Shown piece after piece: positions 1 through 5,784 of a stretch of DNA of 9,256 nt; positions within the stretch are counted from its first letter, which is position 1, and each line of letters starts with the position of its first letter. The notes beneath the pieces were generated by a model. It had not been told where the DNA came from and did not search any database. It saw nothing but the letters and a program-made list of their open reading frames with translations. The position numbers were made by a program, and so were the translations under genes. Source of the stretch: JBFJWU01 sp041623475 [NCBI: bacterium] (GTDB taxonomy: Bacteria; J088); contig JBFJWU010000115.1 in NCBI GenBank assembly GCA_041623475.1, positions 1 to 9,256 of the forward strand, given 5' to 3'.

Positions 1-1
1 A

Positions 2-145
2 ACCCAGGACCTCCTGTACAAATGGTATGGCAAGGGCGGAATCAAACCGGTGATCTGCAAGGAATGGCCTCTCCACCAGTTGCCGGACGCGCTTGCATCC
101 GTTGAATCGCGGGAAAGCTACGGCAAGGTCGTCTTGTTACCTTGA
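2..145 (+). CDS. NAD(P)H:quinone oxidoreductase / zinc-type dehydrogenase, C-terminal end (5' truncated)
   Basis: Only the last 47 codons are in the window; the start lies before base 1. The tail reads LLYKWYGKGGIKPVI, then a Trp-Pro-Leu stretch, and ends SRESYGKVVLLP. This is the characteristic C-terminus of the medium-chain dehydrogenase/reductase superfamily, quinone oxidoreductase branch, where a 'G+IKPVI' strand and a terminal 'GKVVL.P' strand complete the catalytic domain. Members transfer hydride from NADPH to quinones or other enone acceptors in the cytoplasm. Substrate cannot be inferred from the tail. The TGA stop overlaps the TTG start of the following lipoprotein gene by 4 bases (TTGA at 142-145), suggesting one transcript and coupled translation. 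The family call is good; the subfamily is uncertain. Confidence 0.8.
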   Translation, partial: TQDLLYKWYGKGGIKPVICKEWPLHQLPDALASVESRESYGKVVLLP

Positions 146-1224
146 TTGTCCAGGCGCCCGCTCCGCGACAACGAAAGTGGCTGGCTGTTTTCGCAGTGGG
201 CCTGTTGATCGTGGGATGTTCGCTCGAATCTGCCACCGGCAATCTGTCCCAACCTGGTGCGACAACGGGTACAACGAACAGCGGTAACGACGGGCCAGGT
301 TCCCTTGGATGCGAACAACTGGATCTGGATATACTCGATATCCGGAATCCCGATACATCCAGGCTGGAAATCCTGATGGCCACCGAATGCGAGCAACGTC
401 CGGTCACGGGACTTAGCGAAAACAACACCAACCTGACGGAACTCCTGCCTGGCGGGCAGGCCAATGAATTGGTGGCCAGGGTCTCGACCGGTGGGACGCC
501 GTTCATGTCGGCTTCGGTGCTGGCCCTTGACGCTGCCGGACTGTCCGGGGGCACCCTGGAAACCTCGCATATGATTGACTCGGCTATCCGCTTTATTGAG
601 CTCCTTCCAGCGGGCATTCAGCCAGGGATCTACCTGATCAACCAGACCGACGGATTTGCAACCGATCGATTTGCGCCCATTGGCACAACGCGCCCCGCAG
701 CCATTGATTTCCTCCACAGCCTGACCAGCTACACGGTCAAAGACGGGCCGATTCAGCTGTACAGTGGCGTCGAAAGCGCCGTCGTTGTCCTTGAACAATA
801 CGCGGCGACAAACACGGCAACCGCGCTGATTGGCACGGTGTACTTTCTGATTGCCCACAAGGACCTGGGCGCCGGATCAAGTCGGATTGATGCCGTCCAG
901 CGTCTAAAGGACACAAGTTTTGGTGCCTTTGCAATCGGATTGCTTGGGGATGGGCTTTCCGAAGACGTGGTCGCTGAAATTGGCGTAAACGGAAGCTTTT
1001 CTACTGCAGATTCGGCGCTGCTCCTGGATGGGACAAATTCCATCATCCAGTCGATCCAGTTATTTTCGGAACAGTTTTACCAGATCGAGACGTGCGCCAA
1101 AGCCCCGCCGTCGGCTGGAACGTATGACCTGGAGGTCTCTGTCGCAACCCGCGGTGTCGCTGGGACCGTCACTGTGCCCGTGGACGCGTCGCTGTATTCG
1201 CCGGGTTGCTCAATAACCGATTAG
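142..1224 (+). CDS. Lipoprotein with a degenerate VWA-like domain
   Basis: A 360-residue predicted lipoprotein of unknown function. The start is TTG at 142, sharing TTGA with the upstream stop. It gives a proper type II signal peptide: basic RQRK (9-12), a hydrophobic core, and a lipobox IVGC with the lipidated Cys at 26. A Thr/Gly/Ser-rich linker follows (about 27-55). Residues about 60-115 resemble the beta-sandwich that often precedes VWA domains. Residues about 122-310 follow the VWA fold order: a first strand SASVLALDAAG, a long loop, helix YSGVESAVVVLEQY, strand TALIGTVYFLIAHKD, then FGAFAIGLLGDGLSEDVVAEIG, a residue block like those preceding 'LL...N.I', and a final amphipathic helix. 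The metal site is missing: DxSxS reads D130-A-A-G-L134, and the usual TDG turn reads AHK (238-240). After it comes a C-terminal beta region with Cys318 and Cys356, possibly a disulfide; Cys57 and Cys83 may form another. It probably sits in the outer membrane facing the periplasm or surface and may be a binding protein. The VWA assignment is by eye and should be treated as probable. Confidence 0.78.
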   Translation: MIVQAPAPRQRKWLAVFAVGLLIVGCSLESATGNLSQPGATTGTTNSGNDGPGSLGCEQLDLDILDIRNPDTSRLEILMATECEQRPVTGLSENNTNLTELLPGGQANELVARVSTGGTPFMSASVLALDAAGLSGGTLETSHMIDSAIRFIELLPAGIQPGIYLINQTDGFATDRFAPIGTTRPAAIDFLHSLTSYTVKDGPIQLYSGVESAVVVLEQYAATNTATALIGTVYFLIAHKDLGAGSSRIDAVQRLKDTSFGAFAIGLLGDGLSEDVVAEIGVNGSFSTADSALLLDGTNSIIQSIQLFSEQFYQIETCAKAPPSAGTYDLEVSVATRGVAGTVTVPVDASLYSPGCSITD

Positions 1225-1248
1225 TAATCCGATTGGCGAGGCTGGGCA

Positions 1249-1746
1249 TCAAACCTGGTCGCGTCCGAATCGGCTGCGAATCATTCGGGCAAGCCCGAGC
1301 GGCAATGCCGGCAACGCCGGAATAATCGTAGTTGCCCAGTCAAAGTAATCGCGCCAGGCAATAATCTGGCCATCTTTCAACTCGAATGTTCCGCTGACCT
1401 TGACTGGCAGGTTCAGGCCCGGCCCCGAAATGGTGTCGATTCGTTCGGTCAGGACCGTGTCACCGTCCGCAGCGATTGCAATCATTTCGACATCAAAACC
1501 GGTAATCACCTTCGACATTGCCCGCAGCTGCTGCATAACCGCTGTGCGCCCCCGCGCTGGTGGTGCGGGCACGTTCTGGTACACGACATCTGGGTGCAGG
1601 AGTGCCTCGGCGGCATCCATGTCAAATGCCTCGGCCGCAGCCAGGAACGCCTGTACCGCGGCGATGGGATCACTGGACGATTTTCGCTTGCTGCCAGGAT
1701 TTTTGCTGGCTGCCTTTTTCCCAATGGTCTTTGAACGTGTGGTCAT
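1249..1746 (-). CDS. Limonene-1,2-epoxide hydrolase-family protein
   Basis: A 165-residue protein of the limonene-1,2-epoxide hydrolase (LEH) family, a SnoaL/NTF2-like alpha+beta barrel that opens epoxides by direct attack of an activated water. All five residues of the known active site can be placed: Y56 and N58 in VVYQNVPAPP, R102 and D104 in LTERID, and D133 in AWRDYFD. A catalytically competent enzyme is therefore likely, though the substrate is unknown; related bacterial proteins act on terpene, lipid or sterol epoxides. A Lys/Ser-rich N-terminal extension of about 25 residues precedes the domain. The ATG at 1746 was chosen because GGAG lies 6 bases before it; an upstream in-frame start at 1797 would run into the ctaM gene. 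It is last in the cox array, 22 bases after ctaM, and converges on the lipoprotein gene. A role in the oxidase itself is not evident. Confidence 0.85.
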   Translation of the reverse strand: MTTRSKTIGKKAASKNPGSKRKSSSDPIAAVQAFLAAAEAFDMDAAEALLHPDVVYQNVPAPPARGRTAVMQQLRAMSKVITGFDVEMIAIAADGDTVLTERIDTISGPGLNLPVKVSGTFELKDGQIIAWRDYFDWATTIIPALPALPLGLARMIRSRFGRDQV

Positions 1747-1752
1747 AGTTAA

Positions 1753-1756
1753 CTCC
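1753..1756 (-). promoter_or_regulatory. Ribosome binding site deciding the epoxide hydrolase start
   Basis: On the minus strand GGAG stands 6 bases before the ATG at 1746. No comparable site precedes the upstream in-frame start at 1797, which would overlap ctaM. Confidence 0.6.
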
Positions 1757-1768
1757 GGATTGAAACGG

Positions 1769-2182
1769 TTACAGGTGGTACAACATCCAATACACACCCC
1801 ATCCCGACACGACCACAGTCAGCCAGGCTGGGAATGTCAACCGCGCGATCCGCCGGTGGGCATCGATGTTGCCCGCCAGGCCGCGCCGCACAGTGGTGAT
1901 GGCCATTGGGACAATCACGACTGCAAGGATGGAATGTCCGATCAATAATGCAAAGTAAAAGGTCCGCACAGCGCCCTGTCCGGTAAATTTGTGCGACCCC
2001 AGCAATGTCCAGCGCGTGACGTAGACGACCAGGAACGCCACGGCAAAGCCACACGCCGTCAGCATAGCTTTCCTGTGGGCATCGATTTGTCCACGCGCGA
2101 TGAAAATCCGGCCCAGGACCAGTGCCACACCGCTGCAGACAATCAGGGCCGTATTGGCCATTGGCAACCAGGTTTCAATCAT
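1769..2182 (-). CDS. ctaM: DUF420 membrane protein, CtaM-like oxidase maturation factor
   Basis: A 137-residue integral membrane protein with about four hydrophobic segments (roughly 7-28, 40-58, 74-96, 114-134). It matches the DUF420 family in length, layout and conserved histidines: H36 (IDAHRKAM), H64 (LLGSHKF), H83 (LLIGHSIL) and H109 (IDAHRRIA). The two 'IDAHR' motifs follow helices in equivalent places, which looks like an internal repeat. The Staphylococcus aureus member, CtaM, is required for activity of the heme-A-containing aa3 oxidase, and family genes often sit in cox operons. A role in heme A or metal handling during oxidase assembly is therefore likely here. The ATG at 2182 overlaps the end of the preceding 84-residue gene by 8 bases with no strong Shine-Dalgarno, so translation is probably coupled. 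It is followed after 22 bases by the epoxide hydrolase gene. Confidence 0.87.
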   Translation of the reverse strand: MIETWLPMANTALIVCSGVALVLGRIFIARGQIDAHRKAMLTACGFAVAFLVVYVTRWTLLGSHKFTGQGAVRTFYFALLIGHSILAVVIVPMAITTVRRGLAGNIDAHRRIARLTFPAWLTVVVSGWGVYWMLYHL

Positions 2183-2429
2183 CTGGTATTTCGGTGTCCG
2201 AGTCCTGGTCCGCGTCAGCCCGCATTGCCCGCCAGATCAGATACCCGATAATCCCGGCAACAATGAAGGGTGCCGGGACGACAATGTAGATGCCCCACGA
2301 TGTCGGTCCCAGCAGTTCATCCAGGCCCTTACGGTACTGGTGAAACGCCTGGACGGGTCGAGAAACAAGAACGCCGACGACCATAGTCGCCGGCGCAACG
2401 AAAAATGTACAGAATTTCTGGATGGACAC
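2175..2429 (-). CDS. Small two-helix membrane protein of the cox operon, unknown function
   Basis: I do not recognise this 84-residue protein. It has two hydrophobic segments (about 7-27, VAPATMVVGVLV; and about 46-67, WGIYIVVPAPFIVAGIIGYLIW). They are joined by a polar loop with FHQYRKGLDELLG, and a short acidic C-terminal tail (ADADQDSDTEIPDD) follows. The GTG start at 2429 is well supported by a strong AGGAGG 5 bases upstream, so this is a real translated gene and not a chance frame. It lies 18 bases after subunit IV and overlaps ctaM by 8 bases, deep inside the oxidase array. The inference is an accessory subunit or an assembly factor of the oxidase. No metal-binding motif is obvious; its only Cys is C7 and its only His is H30. 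Confidence 0.78.
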   Translation of the reverse strand: MSIQKFCTFFVAPATMVVGVLVSRPVQAFHQYRKGLDELLGPTSWGIYIVVPAPFIVAGIIGYLIWRAMRADADQDSDTEIPDD

Positions 2430-2434
2430 GCGGT

Positions 2435-2440
2435 CCTCCT
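2435..2440 (-). promoter_or_regulatory. Strong ribosome binding site for the 84-residue gene (GTG start)
   Basis: On the minus strand a perfect AGGAGG is followed by a 5-base spacer (ACCGC) and the GTG start at 2429. It is the main evidence that this short gene is real and begins with GTG. Confidence 0.75.
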
Positions 2441-2447
2441 GTGCTGG

Positions 2448-2762
2448 CTACCAGCCGAATGCAGTCCGCCGCATTTCGGCAACAAACTGTCCTTCGCCCA
2501 TGCCAAAAATGACGATGAACGCAATCAGGATCGGTGGCAAAGCCAATGTATAAATCAGGCTCAGGCGCTCGTACTTGAGGTGCATAAACACCGCCATGAT
2601 CAAGCCAGCCTTGGCCAGTGCCAGCATTACCAGCACAGACCATTTCAATGGTTCTGGGTGGACACCAAAGAAGTCCACGCCATAGGATACGACGCTCAGG
2701 ACGAACAACAGGATCCAGACCGTGTAATAGGCTTTCAGGGATGGATGCCCAGCTTCAGACAT
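2448..2762 (-). CDS. coxD: Cytochrome c oxidase subunit IV (prokaryotic, COX4_pro type)
   Basis: A 104-residue small subunit of the aa3 oxidase in the cytoplasmic membrane. It has three predicted helices (about 12-33, 42-62, 68-90). The family signature spans the second helix and the following turn: LALAKAGLIMAVFMHLKYE (47-65), in which K51, M60, H61 and K63 are typical. Prokaryotic subunit IV is not catalytic and is thought to stabilise the complex or the CuB site. The ATG at 2762 has AAGGAGG 8 bases upstream. It lies 24 bases after coxC, in the usual order after subunit III. Confidence 0.92.
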   Translation of the reverse strand: MSEAGHPSLKAYYTVWILLFVLSVVSYGVDFFGVHPEPLKWSVLVMLALAKAGLIMAVFMHLKYERLSLIYTLALPPILIAFIVIFGMGEGQFVAEMRRTAFGW

Positions 2763-2770
2763 AACGTAAT

Positions 2771-2777
2771 CCTCCTT
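2771..2777 (-). promoter_or_regulatory. Ribosome binding site of subunit IV
   Basis: Perfect AAGGAGG on the minus strand, 8 bases before the ATG at 2762. It is one of the strongest Shine-Dalgarno sequences in the window. Confidence 0.7.
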
Positions 2778-2786
2778 CGATCCGGA

Positions 2787-3461
2787 CTAAAACAGGTAGA
2801 AAAAGGCAAAGATAAAGACCCAGACCAGGTCAACAAAGTGCCAGTACAATCCGGCAACTTCGACGCCTGTATAGTCGTCAGCCTTTTCAAATGAGCCTTT
2901 TTTGATTCGCAGTGCCGTAATAAACAGGTAAATCACGCCGATCAGGACGTGGAACCCATGGAAACCGGTCAGCATGAAGAACGTCGCACCAAACTGATGG
3001 GCACCAAACGGGTTCTCCCAGGGTCGCACACCTTCGCCAATCAGCGTTGCCCATTCCAGTGCCTGCATCCCGACGAAAATCAAACCGAAAATCGCCGTCA
3101 TCAGCACCAGCAGGAATGACTTGTTCTTATCGCGGGCATAACCGTAATTAACAGCGAGGGCCATGAATCCGCTGCTGGAAATCAGGATGAATGTCATGAT
3201 TGCAATCAGCAGCAGTGGAACCTGCGTACCACCGACATGCAGGGCAAAAACCTCACTGGCGTTCGGCCACGGGATATTGGCACCGGCACGCGCAGCCGCG
3301 TAGGCCGCCAGGAAAATACCGAAGACAAATGTGTCGCCCAGCAGGAAGATCCACATCATGGCCTTGGGCCAAGGAACGTTGTAGGTGGTCTCGTCCTTGG
3401 CCCAGTCGTGGACCAGGCCCTTCAGGCCACCAGGTAGTTCTTCTTGTGTCGTGGATGCCAT
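2787..3461 (-). CDS. coxC: Cytochrome c oxidase subunit III (canonical copy)
   Basis: A 224-residue membrane protein matching heme-copper oxidase subunit III, which supports proton uptake and stability of subunit I and does not bind cofactors. After a polar N-terminus it has five to six hydrophobic segments beginning near residue 34. Family hallmarks are visible: GMQALEW (131-137) with the conserved Glu136 buried in the membrane, the FHGFHV motif (H168, H171), and YWHFVDLVWVF near the end (H208, D211). The ATG at 3461 was preferred over an adjacent TTG at 3464 because AAGGAG lies 6 bases before the ATG and only 3 before the TTG. The gene is 13 bases after the coxC-like paralogue and 24 before subunit IV. 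Confidence 0.94.
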   Translation of the reverse strand: MASTTQEELPGGLKGLVHDWAKDETTYNVPWPKAMMWIFLLGDTFVFGIFLAAYAAARAGANIPWPNASEVFALHVGGTQVPLLLIAIMTFILISSSGFMALAVNYGYARDKNKSFLLVLMTAIFGLIFVGMQALEWATLIGEGVRPWENPFGAHQFGATFFMLTGFHGFHVLIGVIYLFITALRIKKGSFEKADDYTGVEVAGLYWHFVDLVWVFIFAFFYLF

Positions 3462-3467
3462 CAATCG

Positions 3468-3473
3468 CTCCTT
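3468..3473 (-). promoter_or_regulatory. Ribosome binding site deciding the coxC start
   Basis: AAGGAG on the minus strand, 6 bases from the ATG at 3461 and 3 bases from an in-frame TTG at 3464. The spacing favours the ATG. Confidence 0.6.
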
Positions 3474-3474
3474 A

Positions 3475-4059
3475 TCACGTTAGCGAAAGCAGTATAAACA
3501 TTAATACCCAGACGCCCAGCATAAAGTGCAGGTACAGTCCGGTCAATTCAATTCCCAAATGATCCTGGCTGGAGTACTGCCCACTGCGTCCCCGCCGGAG
3601 GACAACCTGCAGCGCCACAATGCCACCAATGACGTGTGCCCCATGGAGGCCCGACATCAGGTAGATGAAACTGGCAGACGGATTGGTTGACAGCAGGACA
3701 CCGTCTGCCAGCAGTTGTTGCCAGCCAAACACCTGCGCCACCAGGAACAACACGGTCAGTCCCAGCGTCACGGCCAGCCACGACGTACTGCGACGCGCAT
3801 CACCGGCACGGATCGCCCGCAGTGCGAGCCAGGCGGTCAGGCTGCCAGCCACCAGTAAACCCGTGGATCCAAAGAACGCGGTTGGGACATTGATCGAAAT
3901 CCAGTCCACCTGCCCCATACGGACGACATAGGCGCTCAGCAGCAGCGAAAACAGCAGCGTCATCGCTGCCAGCAACAGCCAGACACCAATCTTTGGTGCC
4001 GGAATCGGGAACGGCTGTGTCTGCCCGTTCCTGTCATTCATGGCGACAGTTGCGTTCAC
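3475..4059 (-). CDS. Heme-copper oxidase subunit III paralogue lacking conserved acidic residues
   Basis: A 194-residue membrane protein of the subunit III superfamily with about five hydrophobic segments (roughly 24-46, 58-82, 93-111, 130-153, 175-193). It keeps the LHGAHV motif (H139, H142) and the GLYLHF...VW end (H178). It differs from its neighbour at two hallmark acids: the usual QxxEW reads QVFGW (Q109, G112), and the Asp after HFV is Leu181. It is therefore diverged, not a recent duplicate. The GTG at 4059 overlaps the coxA stop by 4 bases (GTGA), implying coupled translation; an internal ATG at 4041 has no Shine-Dalgarno. Tandem non-identical subunit III genes are known from other bacteria, including Bacteroidetes-type cox operons. 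It could be a second structural subunit or an alternative partner of subunit I. Confidence 0.88.
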   Translation of the reverse strand: MNATVAMNDRNGQTQPFPIPAPKIGVWLLLAAMTLLFSLLLSAYVVRMGQVDWISINVPTAFFGSTGLLVAGSLTAWLALRAIRAGDARRSTSWLAVTLGLTVLFLVAQVFGWQQLLADGVLLSTNPSASFIYLMSGLHGAHVIGGIVALQVVLRRGRSGQYSSQDHLGIELTGLYLHFMLGVWVLMFILLSLT

Positions 4060-5780
4060 CCGGCACCGGATTCCGCAGGCGCGTCCTGGGCGATAAAGTC
4101 CTCAGCCGCGCCCGGCGTACTGTATTCGTACGGCCAGCGGGTTACCACTGGCGTTTCGGCGCCCCAGTTGCCATGCCCAGGCACGATGTCAGGAGTCTGC
4201 CATTCCAGTCCGGCACTGCGCCATGGGTTGTGACCGGCTTCTTTGCCCGTCTTCCAGCTGATGACCAGGTTGACCAGGAAGATGATCTGGGCCACACCGA
4301 CAATCAACGCCCACACCGAGATAAATGTGTTCAGGCCGCCGACAGATTCGGGGGCGCTGGTGATGCCAGAGAACGAAAAATATCGTCGTGGCAATCCCTG
4401 GACACCGACCATAAACATCGGGAAAAAGATCAGGTAGGCGCCGACAAACGTCGCCCAGAAGTGCGTCTTGCCCATTTTTTCATTCATCAGCCGGCCAGTG
4501 ACCTTGGGGTACCAGTAATAAATACCGGCAAAAATACCAAGGATTGCCGAAATGCCCATAACAAGATGGAAATGGGCAATGACAAAGTACGTGTCGTGCA
4601 ACGGCACATCGGCAATCACGTTGCCCAGGAACAGCCCCGTCAGGCCGCCAATGATGAACGTACTGACAAAGCCGATCGCGAACAACATCGGCGTATTCAG
4701 CTGCAGGTTGCCCTCCCAGAGGGTAAAGACCCAGTTAAAGGTTTTGACCGCCGATGGTACCGCGATAATCAACGTCGCGATTGCAAACCAGTAGCCGAAA
4801 AACGGGTTCATACCGCTGATGAACATATGGTGGGCCCAAACGATAAAGCTGATGACCGCAATCGCAATCATCGACCAGACCATCGCGCTGTAACCAAAGA
4901 TCGGCTTGCGCGCATTCGTTGAAATAATGTCTGAAGCGACACCCATGGCCGGCAAGATAACGATATAGACTTCGGGGTGCCCGAAATACCAGAACAGATG
5001 CTGGTACAGGATCGGGTTGCCACCTTCATAGGCCAGCAGTTTGCCCCCCTGGAACACGGTCGGGATAAAAAAGCTGGTCCCCAGCGCGCTGTCAAAAAAC
5101 AGCATGACGCCACCGACAAACAGTGCCGGGAACGCCAGCAATGCCAGGATCGATGCGATAAAAATCGACCATACGGTCAATGGCATCCGCATCAGCGTCA
5201 TGCCCTTGGTGCGGAGCTGCAGGACCGTCGTGACGTAATTCAGGCCGCCCATCGTTCCGGCGATAACAAACACCGCCAGGGATGCAATCAACATCTGGAT
5301 GCCGGCCTCGGCGCCCGGTGATGCCCCCGGCAGGATTGACTGCGGCGGGTTCAGTGTCCAGCCACCGCCAGATGCGCCACCCGGCACAAAGAAGGCCGCA
5401 ATCATCAGGATGACCGACACAAAGTAGGTCCAGAAGCTGAGCATATTCAGTACCGGGAATGCCATGTCCCGGGCACCGATCATCAGCGGAATACAGTAGT
5501 TGCCGAACCCACCCAGCAGCAGGGCCGTCAGCAGGTAAACAACCATAATCATCCCGTGCTGGGTCACAAACTGCAGGTAATTATCGGCGCGGATAAAGTC
5601 AAACTCGCCGGGGAATCCCAACTGTAGTCGGATCATCCACGACAGGACCATTCCAAACCCGCCAACTGCCAGCGCCACAATTGTGTACTGGACGGCAATG
5701 ACCTTGTGGTCCTGGCTGAAGATATACTTGGCCCAGATCCCCTGGGGCTCGTGGTGGTCGTGATGTTCGTCGTGTCCCAT
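4056..5780 (-). CDS. coxA: Cytochrome c oxidase subunit I, aa3 type (class A1)
   Basis: The 574-residue catalytic subunit that reduces O2 to water and pumps protons, with twelve membrane helices. Cofactor ligands can be placed: heme a H75 (TQHGMIM) and H405; heme a3 H403 (VIAHFHLVMG); CuB H268 (FGHPEVYI), H317 and H318 (WAHHMF). Tyr272 is the residue expected to be cross-linked to His268. Glu270 in GHPEVY marks an A1 oxidase. The D-channel (N94, D105, N112) and the K-channel lysine (K346 in PSAVKTFNW) are present, so proton pumping is expected. The ATG at 5780 was chosen because AGGAG lies 7 bases upstream and only 4 bases separate it from the coxB stop; an in-frame start at 5870 would lie inside coxB. 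The N-terminus is His-rich (MGHDEHHDHHEP). There is no fused subunit III. Confidence 0.97.
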   Translation of the reverse strand: MGHDEHHDHHEPQGIWAKYIFSQDHKVIAVQYTIVALAVGGFGMVLSWMIRLQLGFPGEFDFIRADNYLQFVTQHGMIMVVYLLTALLLGGFGNYCIPLMIGARDMAFPVLNMLSFWTYFVSVILMIAAFFVPGGASGGGWTLNPPQSILPGASPGAEAGIQMLIASLAVFVIAGTMGGLNYVTTVLQLRTKGMTLMRMPLTVWSIFIASILALLAFPALFVGGVMLFFDSALGTSFFIPTVFQGGKLLAYEGGNPILYQHLFWYFGHPEVYIVILPAMGVASDIISTNARKPIFGYSAMVWSMIAIAVISFIVWAHHMFISGMNPFFGYWFAIATLIIAVPSAVKTFNWVFTLWEGNLQLNTPMLFAIGFVSTFIIGGLTGLFLGNVIADVPLHDTYFVIAHFHLVMGISAILGIFAGIYYWYPKVTGRLMNEKMGKTHFWATFVGAYLIFFPMFMVGVQGLPRRYFSFSGITSAPESVGGLNTFISVWALIVGVAQIIFLVNLVISWKTGKEAGHNPWRSAGLEWQTPDIVPGHGNWGAETPVVTRWPYEYSTPGAAEDFIAQDAPAESGAG

Positions 5781-5784
5781 CTGC

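Noticed and set aside
118-858. A 246-codon minus-strand frame opposite the lipoprotein gene
   Set aside because: The plus-strand frame has a signal peptide with lipobox and a recognisable domain order. The minus frame has no start signal or family-like motif.
2100-2894. A 264-codon open frame on the plus strand opposite ctaM, the 84-residue gene, subunit IV and coxC
   Set aside because: It spans several well-supported minus-strand genes and their ribosome binding sites. Its composition (His, Gln, Asp, Arg) is that of a reverse-complement shadow of hydrophobic coding sequence.
3993-4922. A 309-codon open frame on the plus strand opposite coxA and its junction
   Set aside because: It lies antisense to coxA, whose protein matches its family over the whole length. 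The antisense peptide is rich in Arg, Asp, His and Gln with no domain-like pattern, as expected from a mirrored membrane-protein gene.
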